From: Saccoglossus kowalevskii
Taxonomy: Eukaryota; Hemichordata; Enteropneusta; Harrimaniidae
Reading direction: 5' to 3'
Assembly: GCF_000003605.2 (NCBI RefSeq)
Contig: NW_003149765.1
Span: forward strand, 504,688 to 568,687
Length of the DNA: 64,000 bases
The notes beneath the pieces are model-generated. The model saw nothing but the letters and a program-made list of their open reading frames with translations. It was not told the DNA's origin and did not search any database. Shown here piece by piece: positions 14,085 through 25,363 of this stretch. Position numbers and translations under genes: made by a program. Numbering within the stretch: the stretch's first letter is position 1; every line of letters begins with the position of its first letter.

Positions 14085-14335
14085 GGAGCTGTTCGTGTGA
14101 TTGTGATTGTCCGTCATCGCCCGCCGTCCTACAGTACATCTTCTGTCCGTCCATCAACAATTAGATTGGTATCTTCGTCTTGTAAACTACCAGCTTAATT
14201 GGTATTTAGTATTTGATAATTGGTATATACTAGTATGTACCTTGAGTAGACCTCTGTCACATTTGTTCATTCAGTGACAATATCAGTTCTTCAGAATATG
14301 TTTTTGAAAGCGTTGGATTCTCCCAAACAGTTCTA
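14085..14335. repeat. Decayed relative of the 6.6-kb TIR element
   Basis: Begins GAGCGGAGCTG and continues with GTGATTGTCCGTCATCG and several GTCCGTCC runs. Then come phrases parallel to the element at 6617 (ATGTACCTTGAGTAGACCTCTGTCACATTTGTTCATT compared in two parts with the earlier copy). The far end is not recognisable. Confidence 0.6.
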
Positions 14336-14512
14336 TCGTGAAGAGTTATTGTTTATTGTTGGGTCAATAAAAATTCGAACAATAATAAAAACGTCAGATC
14401 TTTACGATACCTATTTTTTAAATGGAGATTGATTGATTCGTAAATTGAACTTAATATAGAAGAGTGTTAATATCAATTGTAAATAATTTTACGCACTCAA
14501 ATGTAAAACATC

Positions 14513-14842
14513 ATCAACACGGACATGTGTGTTCGGTGTTATAATTCAGTCTCCGTCTGTCCTTCCGTACGTCCAGAATTATATTTCAGAACCCTCTGGA
14601 CCAAATATGTTCATTAGATGTGCCTAGTACTTTATCTGGGACATGTGCACATACAGTGGTTGACTGATTCAATACTAGATGGCTGACTGGTAGCCATTTT
14701 GTTTTTATTGAATATATGATATTTTATGCACGTTTTGTCAGTTTTTGTTCAAGATTTGGTACACAGATTATACATGTTTGGACACGTGTCTATGACGATT
14801 CGTTTCGTGATCAGATCAAACATGATCGGCTGGTAGCCATTT
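14513..14842 (+). repeat. Copy of the dispersed repeat seen at 180-1420, running into a gap
   Basis: Shares the order of the first copy: TTATAATTCAGTC, GTCC runs, GTGCCTAGTACTTTATCTGGGAC in two adjoining parts, CACATACAGTGGTT, then GGCTGACTGGTAGCCATTTTG. It is cut by the run of N, and open frames that cross the N run are artefacts. Confidence 0.8.
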
Positions 14843-15095
14843 NNNNNNNNNNNNNNNNNNNNNNNNNNNNNNNNNNNNNNNNNNNNNNNNNNNNNNNNNN
14901 NNNNNNNNNNNNNNNNNNNNNNNNNNNNNNNNNNNNNNNNNNNNNNNNNNNNNNNNNNNNNNNNNNNNNNNNNNNNNNNNNNNNNNNNNNNNNNNNNNNN
15001 NNNNNNNNNNNNNNNNNNNNNNNNNNNNNNNNNNNNNNNNNNNNNNNNNNNNNNNNNNNNNNNNNNNNNNNNNNNNNNNNNNNNNNNNNNNNNNN
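14843..15095. other. Assembly gap (N run, 253 bases)
   Basis: Continuous N. It falls inside or at the end of a repeat copy, the likely reason the assembly broke. Confidence 0.99.
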
Positions 15096-16629
15096 TAATA
15101 ATTGTTGATTGTGTGCATAATAACTTTACTAATTCTATTCCAAACTTTATCAAACTTGGTCACCTTATTCATCAGTATAAAGTCTTCCCTGAGTTTGAAC
15201 AACAGATGTCCTGTATGAAAATATCATGCCAAAATTGAGAAAATCTGATAAAATATTTTGACTGTTTCTACTTGACTGATCACTGGTGATACACATCAAA
15301 GGTCACTGATCTCAGTGGAAATATGCATTGTTGTATGTGTTCAATGAAGCAAATGATTTATCTTGTAATAATATCCTTGGTAATGTATCTCAGAATCCCA
15401 TACTGGGTTTCAAAACCAACTCATTGAGAGATTGCACAGTCTGATACACATTTGCAAACCTACCAATAAAATCTTTACAGAAAACAAGATGTCAGAAAAT
15501 CAATATAAGCACTGCTATGAACTGGGTGCCAAACTTTGATCAAGATCTGAAGCTAATAGAAAATCTGTTTAGTCAAAAGTTATCAAATCAAAAACAATAC
15601 ATAAAAAATACATTAAAAGCAAAACATTTCATCCACATTTTAAAAAGAAAATTATTCTAAAATATATGTATTCTGTATTTGACAAACAGTTCATTCGACA
15701 AATGAAAACTCACAGGAATATGTTTCAGCTATTAGAACAGAATGATAGTTTTTATAATACTAGTTTAAAAACGCACTTCAGAGATTGCAGTTTTTGAAGA
15801 TGTAGTTTCTCAGGAGGCAACAGTACTGTTGACTTCTCCCTCCACTGGACACTAACTATTTAAGTTGATTTGCATACAAAGCAGAGCTTGCAACATGATA
15901 GCTATTCATAAAGGGTGTTTTTTTTACTTTTCATATAATACAGTAGTCACACAATGAGGCAGTTCATATTTGTCTCAGTGAATTATTCATTTTTGACAGA
16001 CATCTGTACAAAATACTTGAACTAATGCCAGCTAAATTTTTCTGTTATCTTGCATGTTTTATGAATCTATTCACATCTAAATGCAGCACTTTTTTTTGCA
16101 ATGAGACATTTGTTTTTATTCTAAATATCTCAATTACTTTCAATAAAGCTGAAAATTATGTTCCTTAAAATAATTAAACAAATAAGGCACCAATGTTTTT
16201 GTAAGATATTTACATCTTTTAAGGACATTCGGTAGACTGATTCCCCACTGTTGGTTCAACCCCAAAACTTGTTTGTATTCAAAATTAATTATGACAATGC
16301 ATATTTATATTGAAACAAACTATGATAAAGGGAATTATATTATATAACAAAGGACAAGGTCACCAGAGTTCAACTATGTTTTGTTTTTGTTTTGAAAATG
16401 CGGTATCTTGGACAGAGGGGATTTGTCAGTTTTTAAATTTGATACAAACATTATACATATTGATATACATGTTTATGGTGATTCATTTTACATATCTCTG
16501 TACATAAGCCTGGACAAATTAAATTCAGTTTGGATACAAAAAAATTAACTTATGTTAAAATGAGTTCATCATCTTGGATGAACCACAAGTTGACTCTGAT
16601 CTGTTGTACGACAATATTATTACCAAATA
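15096..16629. repeat. Repeat-derived AT-rich spacer
   Basis: Bases 16380-16500 match the dispersed repeat (GCGGTATCTTGGACAGAG, then TTATACATATTGATATACATG). The section 15096-15620 has phrases such as CCAAACTTTGATCAAGATCTG that look like part of another dispersed family, but I cannot delimit it. No coding evidence. Confidence 0.45.
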
Positions 16630-18610
16630 CTACAAGTTTTATAAAACTATAAGTTGAACTATAAGTTGCGAAGTTAACTTGAGAGTACACAAATTGTGTG
16701 GAAATCGTAAAACACATTGCCGAAAATAGCTGGAAAATTTGCGAATGTTACCTGGTAAGTTGAATATAATAAAGGAAATATAAAAAGTGAAGGAATATAT
16801 AAAATAAAATATGAAAAATAAAGGAAATATGAATATATAATATGACGTTGCGAGAGTTAGGCCGAAAGTCAAAATGTTTCGGTGAAAAGTCTAAATAGAC
16901 TTCAGTTTAAGACATCAATCACGACCATGATTTTCGTAATAGCGACCTCTGCATAAAAAAATGAAATAAAGAAACTGTCTCAACTATAGAGGGCGAAAAC
17001 CTCGTAAGGAGATCTATTGTATGATATATACTAATTGCCATGTAATAACAAAGTCAACACGCAACTACCTTATTGATACACACGTTGTTGAATTAGATAT
17101 AACACCACACCAATGTGATGTCCATAGTCGTTAAATCTAAGACGTCCAAAACACAAAACAAATGACGGACCGGATAATTTTACTCCGGTTATACATGGAT
17201 TTGTATGACGTCAAAAAAAGCAAAAATATTTGCGTGATTATGATCTGTGAACTTTTTTTGAAACACCTGAGTTTGTTATATGACTGTATGTCATGTAAAT
17301 TTCACTATTTTGTTTAGTTTCTATTGTAAATTTGAAATTTCACTGTACATTGAATGTAAAAAATTATATACCTGTTTTTGTACCTCGTGCATATATAAAA
17401 AAAAACTGTTTTAATTAGTATATTATTTTCCAGTATTTATAATGTAATCAATATAAGCATGCCACTTATTATATCGAGTATATTGAACTAAATAACTCCA
17501 GTGTTTTCCACTTCAATGATATATTTTCCGTGTAATTTGAGAGACCCGGTAGTAATCGACGGAGACCACAATTTAATCTCAGGCTAGTGCAGAGCTCACC
17601 TCTGAATTATCATATAATGCGATCCTTAAACAAACTTAAACATGGGACGTATTATTTAAATGTCACTGCACCCCCTGCAACCTGTATAAATAATTGTCCT
17701 AGATTTAAGAAAATATAATATACTATAATATAATGGACATCATACATCAATGGTACAGAGAGGTATACAAGGACATATATTCTGATATGTTGATACTATT
17801 CTTTCAGAATTCCAGAATTTGCATAATCGTACTGGACTTACATACACGATCGGATGTTCATTTATATTTTAAGTATATTTTTCTGATGAAATTCGTTGGA
17901 GTGGCAGCAATTAGTCGGAATATCGATTGCAAAGTTGCAGGAGCTGGCTGAGAATGAAAAGATGTTGATTGGGTAGTCGAAAAGTTGTAGAAACTAGCTG
18001 GAAAGTCGAGAAAATGAAACTGAAAGGTGACAATTGTTTGGAAACTCGGATAATTTGTTGTTGTGTTACATGGGAATTTGAAAATGTTGAGGGGTAAGTC
18101 AAAACATTGGGTGTAAAATGGCCTTGATTCGTTGGGACGTGTTCGATGGGAAGTTGCTGAAGTTACACGGGTAAGTGAAATATGAATTGCAAATTTTCAG
18201 AAGTAAGCTGGAAAGTCAAAGTGGCAAAAAACTCATAACGATGGATGGGAGGGCAACTTTGCAGAAATTAGTTGCATAAGTTGCAAAATTTGATGAAAAA
18301 ATGGATGGAAAGTCGAAATAGTTGGATAGGAAGTCATAAATGTTCCATTGCAAAGTAACAGCAATTAGATGGAGAAACGAAAATGTTGGGTGAAAAGTTG
18401 GAATATTGTTGGAAAGGCGTGAATTTGACTACAAAGTTGATAAAAGTCGAAAAAATGGTTGCAAATCTGTAGAAGTGAGAATGTGAAGTAGTTGGAAACA
18501 AAATTGCAGAGGTTAGTTAGAAAGTAGTTATTTTGGAATATATTTGCAAAAGTTTGGTGGAAAATACATAAGTTAGCTGGGATGTCGAATTTCACAGAAT
18601 TGTAAATCAT
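16630..18610. repeat. Degenerate satellite-like region with recurring AGTTGCAGAAGTTAGCTGGAAAGTCG-type phrases
   Basis: Between 17910 and 18600, and weakly at 16650-16760, the sequence repeats diverged versions of a phrase built from GTTGCAGAA, GTTAGCTGGAAAGTCG and GTTGGATGGGAAGTCG. Spacing is irregular at roughly 25-60 bp. The strong bias (GGAAAGTCGAAA on one strand, TTTCGACTTTCC on the other) gives open frames on the minus strand that I regard as artefacts. The stretch 16770-17900 shows no feature I can name. Confidence 0.55.
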
Positions 18611-19854
18611 AAGAATAAATCTGCAATAAAACTACAAATACAAATGAGGGATAACACCCATTTAAAACATTTATAAGGACATTGTTTTCTAATATTTTAA
18701 ACTCCAATAAGTGAAAGAAAATTGTTATTTAAAATATCTATTTGAATATAATGTTCTGTCATAGTTGGAATAGCTTAAACGTTGTTCTGATTTGTTGAGC
18801 AGCATTTTCATTAGATGACAACTTTTTAGAATGGCAATCAACTCAATGTGTAACTGTGCATTAAAAGAAATCCTTAGCTGTTTTTTTTTTAATTGTGTAA
18901 TGTTGTGCTTTATTACTTGTGTGGCATTTACATAACTCATATTTAAGCTATTCTGTATGCAAATAGATAAGTAAAGCATCACAGCAAAACAGCTTGTATA
19001 ACTGAAGGTTTTATTATCTCGGTACGGTTCAGTTACTTACATATTTTGAAAATCCCCCAGTCATATATTATTGTCAAAGAATCATTACATAGTTAGTGTT
19101 ATGTCATAACACAGTTTATTAATTATGAATTGAGATGATAAGAATTGTAATTATTGATGGTATTACTATTTTTGTTCACTTTTAACTGAAAATATATTTT
19201 TTCTAACCAGCATTCGTAATTTATATCTATTCGGACTCGGTTGATCATCATTTATTTTGCTGTTTATTTGTGTCATTACTTGTTGTTTATATTCTTATAT
19301 AATGTTGTTTTATGACTGTGATTTTTAATAATACAAAGATCTGTTTCTGTTCACGGAAGTAAAACGTAGGTCGCTTAAAGAAATCTGACTTTTTTTAAAA
19401 GGTTCGTTTTTAGTATTGTTGGCCATGGCGATAATTCCGAACAATTGTCACTTTTTGTGATCAAAATACAATTATAAATGGAACAAGAAGTCATAAAAGC
19501 ATTTTTGCCGTCGTCGGATACTCCGTACACAAAGTCTAGACAAACAAATAAAATCTATTAGTAATTGGAAACCCCACTGCTCACAGATATTTTCGCTTTT
19601 CAGTTGAGTTAGTTAAAGGCTTAATCATAGTCAATAGCATTGTTGTGTGCTGCCCCAGGTAGTTCCCACCGAAAATTGGTCTTGCGCAACAATGTCCGGG
19701 CTATGTGTCATATAAAGAATGATGTAATACTGTTGGCAATTTCACCATTCATATTAATAGGTATGATTTTTCTAATGTTCAGTATTCTCATTACCCAACA
19801 CGTAACAATAAATACAAACACATTCACATATACAGTCTAAAATGTTGCTATTTT
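18611..19854. other. Spacer upstream of amidase copy A, no promoter homology
   Basis: No similarity to the promoter module that precedes copy B. The frame feeding into the Gly-rich segment of copy A is open from 19723 but contains no ATG. A possible splice acceptor (TATACAG) ends at 19835. No gene recognised. Confidence 0.5.
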
Positions 19855-20784
19855 TGCTGGGGAGGTAGTGGGGGAGGCGGTGGCAGCAGTGGAGGGGGCG
19901 GTGGCAGCAGTGGCGGAGGTGGTGGCAGCAGTGGCGGAGGCGGTGGCAGCAGCGGTGGTTGTGGCGGCGGCGGTTGTGGGGGTACAAGCACAGTAAGTAA
20001 TCTACAGGTGTTGAAGTTGTTGTTGTTGTAGTTGTTAATAATAACACTTCCCACGAGCGATTTTGTCATTCATACGTATTTGTGTTACTCCCTCAGAATC
20101 ACGGCCGTATAGCTGATAATGCTAGACGGTATATTGGGTCTACAGAGTACAGTTTTGGGTCAGACTATGGTCCGGGCCGTAATACAAATAAATGCAACTT
20201 CTTTGTACATGATGTTTTGGTAGAAAGTGGAGCCTCGGCTCCAGAAAGACGGTAAGTTGCATAGTTTAGAATTGTATGTTGTTGGTTTTTTGTGAGGGTA
20301 CTATACATGGCGATGTTTCAAAGACTAGAGAATACCACATTTTGGTGGCACATTTTGTAAAGCTCACCTATGTGAAAGCCCCACCACCCTGTCCAAGGGT
20401 AATACGTATCAGTGGGGTCTAACTTGATATGATACACAATTGGGTGGATTTCGAACAGATATGGCATTGCTCTACTGTTTAACATTTGATTTCTGGTCAT
20501 AGTGTAGTTCTTTTTACAGTCCTTCGTGGGTTCCGGGATCGTACCCGATCAGTGCCGAATCGTGGGGGAATCGACATGAAATTAAATCCGGCTGGAGAGT
20601 GGTGGGCACCGATCCGTCCGAGGCACAGCGTGGTGATGTCGCTGCCGATGGTGCGCATGTCGGTATTGTCAGTGGGAATGACAAAACAATAAGTGCTAGC
20701 GCCAGGGAAGATAAGGTAGTTGAAAACGACTGGGGATTTCGCCAGCAACAGCTTGGCAAAGTTATCTTCTATCGAGAAGAATGA
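19855..20784 (+). pseudogene. Copy A of the NlpC/P60-like gene: body only, lacking promoter and signal-peptide part
   Basis: Three segments match copy B with the same splice sites: 19855-19992 (Gly-rich linker, 46 codons), 20097-20251 and 20520-20784. Similarity begins exactly at the codons Cys-Trp that start the mature protein in copy B. Nothing like the signal peptide, 5' UTR exon or TATA region is found upstream, and no in-frame ATG is available. The remaining reading frame is open, the active-site Cys (NTNKCNFF) and His (GAHVGIVSG) are kept, and an AATAAA follows at 20853. Only six residues differ from copy B. It is either a truncated duplicate or a gene whose first exon has been replaced from a distant upstream site; I favour the former. 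Confidence 0.72.
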
Positions 20785-20852
20785 GAATCGACACTGAATG
20801 TATAATCATCTTTTCGTTCAATGCATATTCTTACTGATTAATTTCATGCCTA

Positions 20853-20858
20853 AATAAA
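20853..20858 (+). terminator. Polyadenylation signal of copy A
   Basis: AATAAA about 70 bases after the stop of copy A, identical in context to the one after copy B. Confidence 0.6.
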
Positions 20859-21410
20859 CAGAGTTTCTTGTGAAACACATAAACAAACAATGCTATAGAA
20901 CGATTGCTATTGGTTATAACAATTAAACTATGAAGTTACACAAATTATTGCCTCGTGTTCATTTTTCTAGGTGATGATATTTTGGCAACGTTCTGGTTAC
21001 CATGGTAACAGTTTAAAACATAATATACATACTACTGATCGCTTTTGCCAATCGCTAACTTTATTTCACTCAAAATCGTTACAGTTTAGACAACATCAGA
21101 ACTAATATAATTAAAAAGCTGAAATGATTAGTAAGAGTGATTATTAATGATTCTAATTATACGGCGGCATTGGGAATGTATCATTTTAGTGACATGTTAT
21201 TATTGCATGTTAATATCATTTAACTTCCATGTTTCTGATTGTTTTAAGCGTCGTGATTACCATCCCCTGATTTCTCCTTGCACCACAAATTAAGAATTAT
21301 TCTATGTTTCAATGTAGCTGTGTAAATGTATGTATCACATTTACATTCACTACAAACTTGTCCCAATCCAGGTAATCGAATAAAATCTGCTCACACTCAA
21401 AACATTGTAT

Positions 21411-21654
21411 AGAAATTTGTCTATATTTGCCAATGAATATACAAAAACAAAATTTGACAATTTGATATAGAAATTATTTTCTACGTATATATCCCAATAT
21501 ATATTTTATAGATATACAGATATTGATCTTATCATTTCGTAATACACATTATTCAGTGGGAGGTGTGTTTGGATATAATACATAGTAAGAATGCAACTTT
21601 AATTCATTGCTGATGGAGGTAAATGTGCAACAAATCGCTTGAAGTGAGTCGAAT
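21411..21654. other. Spacer between duplicated blocks
   Basis: AT-rich, no gene or repeat seen. Confidence 0.4.
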
Positions 21655-21905
21655 TACTTTTGTATATGGAACGCGGAAGTAATTTGCACTTTGACACTTT
21701 CTTTTCTAGTATGTGTTGTCACGTGCTTGGAACTGGTCCATAGACTTATTAGCTTTATAACAGCCAAAGGCACTTGCTTGTCTAGTATGTTTTGTTTTGT
21801 CCCATACTTGGAACTGATCCATATTCATCTGAGCTTTACAAACGTCAATAGCACGTCTATATATCAAACGTCTGGGACAATTGTAGTAGTTGAAGTCTTA
21901 ATTAG
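21655..21905 (+). promoter_or_regulatory. Orphan promoter-like module P1
   Basis: Shares GGAACGCGGAAGT-A/T-ATTTGCACTTTGACACTTTC and CTTGGAACTGGTCCATAG with the sequence upstream of copy B, and later a weak match to TCTGGGGCAATTTCAGCAG. It contains an internal duplication of the TCTAGTATGT...GAACTGGTCCATA part. No coding body follows it. Inferred to be a relic or a regulatory duplicate of the copy B promoter. Confidence 0.6.
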
Positions 21906-23264
21906 GATCATTATATCAAAACTCGGGGTCTGCTAGTGCACACCCGTGTGATGACGGATTTTGAAAGCCAATCCTCTCAATGACAATATAACTATCTGTG
22001 AAAATGCATGTAATTACTAATATAAAAATTGACATGATGATATGCAAGCAAGGTGCAGTTTGCTAATTGCTATTTGGATATAGGGTCCAGCATGTGTTAG
22101 GTATTTACTTCGTCAGAGCGGATACATTTTACCATGTGAAAAAGTCATAGCTCTGTCATAATCCCCTTTAGATGGAAGTGTTGATGTTGCGTGTGTTCTG
22201 TGGCGTTATTATCATTGTAGCCTAGTATGGATTATAATAATACACTCTGTTAGATCACAACCCACTAACTCAAAAGTTTAAAACTCTCTCAGTAATGTTA
22301 CTATGGAGATCCTAAATGACAGGTGAAAATGTGATGCTCCTAATGGAATGCATCACTCCAATTGTATGATGCCATTTTCTAGTGTGAATCCTATAGAAGT
22401 AAGCTATAATTTAAACGAAAATTACTGAGGTTATTTAAGGAAAAATTAAAAAAATGTTTGCCACTGTGTCGTGATTCTTTATGTATAACTTGTTATAGAT
22501 ATGCTTCGTCCCGCCCTAGGAATAGTTGTCTCTGAGAAACACACATTTCTCCGCCACTGACATACGAAGAGAACATATATAATGTGAAATATTTCTGATC
22601 ACTTTCTTTCGAAAACGATAGCACTGATACGTTTATGAGAAGCTACTAGGTGAGAGACTCACTTGCAATGAAGTAGTATGTGATAAGTGGCCACCCTTTT
22701 CTGATGACGATGATGTCATCTTCATAACATCTACTGCACCCAATACACAGTTTGTGTGTGCCGCAGACTCACATAAGAAGGTCGCAAACCTTTTAACAAC
22801 AGTGTGATTTTGAGTTGGGCCGAGTGGTCAACATATCAATTGTTTCTTTTGCGAAATGTCCGCACACATGTTTGGACAAATCTAGCAAAATCAATTAACA
22901 AAACCAAATGTGTTGGTATTACAACCAGACTCGCAGTTCATTTTGCGAAATCTCGCATTGATCACTGTAAGCATCATATACATATGAATCGAATTGAGAA
23001 GATGCACATAGACTTGAGTGATTACAACAACCATCATTATGTTCGAAGGGGGATTATTATACACCATGACAGGATGTAAAGTGTGGCCTAGCTTCAGTGG
23101 TCCATTTTTTCGAGACTCCTTGTTAAACTAATTGATTTTATTATTCATCATGGGAACAGATAAGCAGTGGATGTGTACTGCATATATTTGAACTTTAATA
23201 GAACAGGACAATGCACTATTATACGTATTCAGCCAGGTACGAAAAATCAACTTTATTGTGATGA
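21906..23264. other. Spacer between P1 and P2
   Basis: No supported gene. A 91-codon open frame at 22804-23079 has no recognisable domain and no gene-like surroundings. Confidence 0.4.
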
Positions 23265-23520
23265 ATTAAGTTCGTATACGGGGCACGAAAGTAATTTGCA
23301 CTTTGACAGTATGTCCTATAATTGAAACGTTAAGCGACAATTGTACGTATATTTATTTTTATTGTCTGGAACAATCTCAGCAGTTCACAGTGTGTGTAGG
23401 TAAATGTAGGTAACTATAGTAACGTACACACAAACAAATCAAAACGATATATGGTGATCATCGCCTGCATGTAATTTTAACAATTCTTTAAAGATCAATA
23501 GCTGATGCAAATTTTTTTTA
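23265..23520 (+). promoter_or_regulatory. Orphan promoter-like module P2
   Basis: Aligns along its length with module P3 before copy B: GAAAGTAATTTGCACTTTGAC, TCTGGAACAATCTCAGCAG, GTAACGTACACACAAACAAA, then GTGATCATCGCCTGCATG. The P3 TATA box is replaced here by GATATATGG. No signal peptide or Gly-rich body follows, so it is probably a decayed copy. Confidence 0.65.
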
Positions 23521-23869
23521 TTTTCAGCATGCAATGTCTGTGTGTGGGTTTTATAATAAAAACAGTGGTGTGAAATATTGAAAGAATAAATATTTTCAAA
23601 ACTGAAATAAAAACTGTTGGTATTGAAAGGTTAATGAAAACCTTTATTCAGCAGTATAGAAATCTAATTGAAAAGTACATCTTGAATTAAATAATTTCTA
23701 TTTTTGAAACACCAAAATGCTTTCATGCAACTGGCCTTGACTGATTACAGCTTCGGTATGCCAATATTTCAGAATTTGTTGTCAAACTAACTAATGTTAT
23801 CATTTCCCCTGTTGGAGGTATAGGAATAAAAGGTTGAAATACAATTGTTGTTCTTTAATATTACAGGAC

Positions 23870-24203
23870 AATGTGATATTGTATTTATTTTCCAAGGTAT
23901 GGATTGGGCTGCGTGGAACGCGGAAGTTATTTGCACTTTGACACTTTCTTTTTAGTATGTTTTGTGTTATACTTGGAACTGGTCCATAGTCCTAGACTGA
24001 ATAAACAATAACAGCATTTGTAATAAGTCTGGGGCAATTTCAGCAGATCGTTATAGCAAGGGTATATAAGGTTAATACACAAAACCATGGCAACGTACAC
24101 ACAAACATATCAGGTCCAGCATATATAAACAGTGAACGTCGTCTGTATGCCATTTCAACTGTTCTTTGAAGCATCCATTACTGATAACTGAATCTTCCTA
24201 AAG
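23870..24203 (+). promoter_or_regulatory. Promoter and 5' UTR exon of copy B (module P3)
   Basis: Contains GGAACGCGGAAGTTATTTGC, two TATA-like boxes (TATATAAG at 24063, TATATAAA at 24122) and an untranslated exon ending in AAG at 24203 before GTAAGAA. The intron 24204-24367 ends in TTTCAG just before the start codon exon. Transcription probably starts near 24150, about 25-30 bases after the second TATA box. Confidence 0.65.
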
Positions 24204-24378
24204 GTAAGAAATGCTCTGCTGGTGTGATTTTATATTATGAGATGTAATGTAAATTTCGCATTACTCATTTATGGTGTACACTGCTGGTGAATATGTACAA
24301 CGCAGTTCGAAATTGTCAGTGCTTCAGCCTAGCTGAGATTTCTGTTTTATTTCATTTTTCATTTCAGTACAAGTAAAT

Positions 24379-25363
24379 ATGGCATTGAGACACACTGTTG
24401 TGATTGTTTTAGCGTACTGTGCGTGTGCACTGGCATGCTGGGGAGGTAGTGGAGGAGGCGGTGGCAGCAGTGGAGGGGGCGGTGGCAGCAGTGGCGGAGG
24501 TGGTGGCAGCAGTGGCGGAGGCGGTGGCAGCAGCGGTGGTTGTGGCGGCGGCGGTTGTGGGGGTACAAGCACAGTAAGTAATCTACAGGTGTTGATGTTG
24601 TTGTTGTAGTTGTTAATAATAACACTTCCCAAGAGCGATTTTGTCATTCATACGTATTTGTGTTACTCCCTCAGAATCACGGCCGTATAGCTGATAATGC
24701 TAGACGGTATATTGGGTCTACAGAGTACAGTTTTGGATCAGACTATGGTCCGGGCCCTAATAAATATAAATGCAACTACTTTGTACACGATGTTTTGGTA
24801 GAAAGTGGAGCCTCGGCTCCAGAAAGACGGTAAGTTGCATAGTTTAGAATTGTATGTTGTTGGTTTTTTGTGAGGGTACTATACATGACGATGTTTCAAA
24901 GACTAGAGAATACCACATTTTGGTGGCACATTTTGTAAAGCTCACCTATGTGAAAGCCCCACCACCCTGTCCAAGGGTAATACGTATCAGTGGGGGTCTA
25001 ACTTGATATGATACACAATTGGGTGGATTTCGAACAGACATGGCATTGCTCTACTGTTTAACATTTGATTTCTGGTCATAGTGTAGTTCTTTTTACAGTC
25101 CTTCGTGGGTTCCGGGATCGTACCCGATCAGTGCCGAATCGTGGGGGAATCGACATGAAACTAAATCCGGCTGGAGAGTGGTGGGCACCGATCCGTCCGA
25201 GGCACAGCGTGGTGATGTCGCTGCCGATGGTGCGCATGTCGGTATTGTCAGTGGGAATGACAAAACAATAAGTGCTAGCGCCAGGGAAGATAAGGTAGTT
25301 GAAAACGACTGGGGATTTCGCCAGCAACAGCTTGGCGACGTTATCTTCTATCGAGAAGAATAA
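24379..25363 (+). CDS. Secreted Gly-Ser-linker NlpC/P60-like (papain-fold) peptidoglycan hydrolase-like protein, copy B
   Basis: Coding exons 24379-24573, 24675-24829 and 25099-25363 give 204 residues; a further 5' UTR exon ends at 24203. Residues 1-19 are a signal peptide (hydrophobic core TVVIVLAYCACALA). Residues 20-62 are CW, GGS, four GGGGGSS heptads, then a Cys-containing Gly tract. Residues 66-204 match the NlpC/P60-like hydrolase pattern: IADNARRYIG, YSFGSD, catalytic Cys98 in KCNYFVHDVL, P-x-SAESW, RGDVAADGAHVGIVSG with catalytic His163, and ENDWGFR. Members of this fold cut peptide bonds in bacterial cell walls, so an exported antibacterial or digestive amidase is inferred. The layout recalls domesticated bacterial amidase effectors (dae genes), but membership is not shown. 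Introns, TATA box and AATAAA show it is an animal gene, not contamination. Confidence 0.85.

Larger units (their letters stand above)
19855..21410 (+). repeat. Segmental duplication, unit A
   Basis: About 1.56 kb nearly identical to 24436-25995, covering the gene body, both introns and about 600 bases of 3' flank. The left edge is sharp, at the TGCTGG codons. On the right the match fades after TCAAAACATTGTAT. The unit also carries the tail of a minus-strand reading frame whose fuller form lies only in unit B. Confidence 0.92.

Noticed and set aside
14716-15202. Open frames of about 130 codons across the first gap
   Set aside because: Mostly unknown residues from N; flanks are dispersed repeat.
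19772-20069. His/Cys-rich and poly-Pro minus-strand frames across copy A
   Set aside because: They are the antisense reading of the Gly-Ser codon repeat, extended into intron sequence; no start context or splice support.
24324-24647. Poly-Pro minus-strand frame across copy B
   Set aside because: Same antisense shadow of the (GGN) repeat as in copy A.
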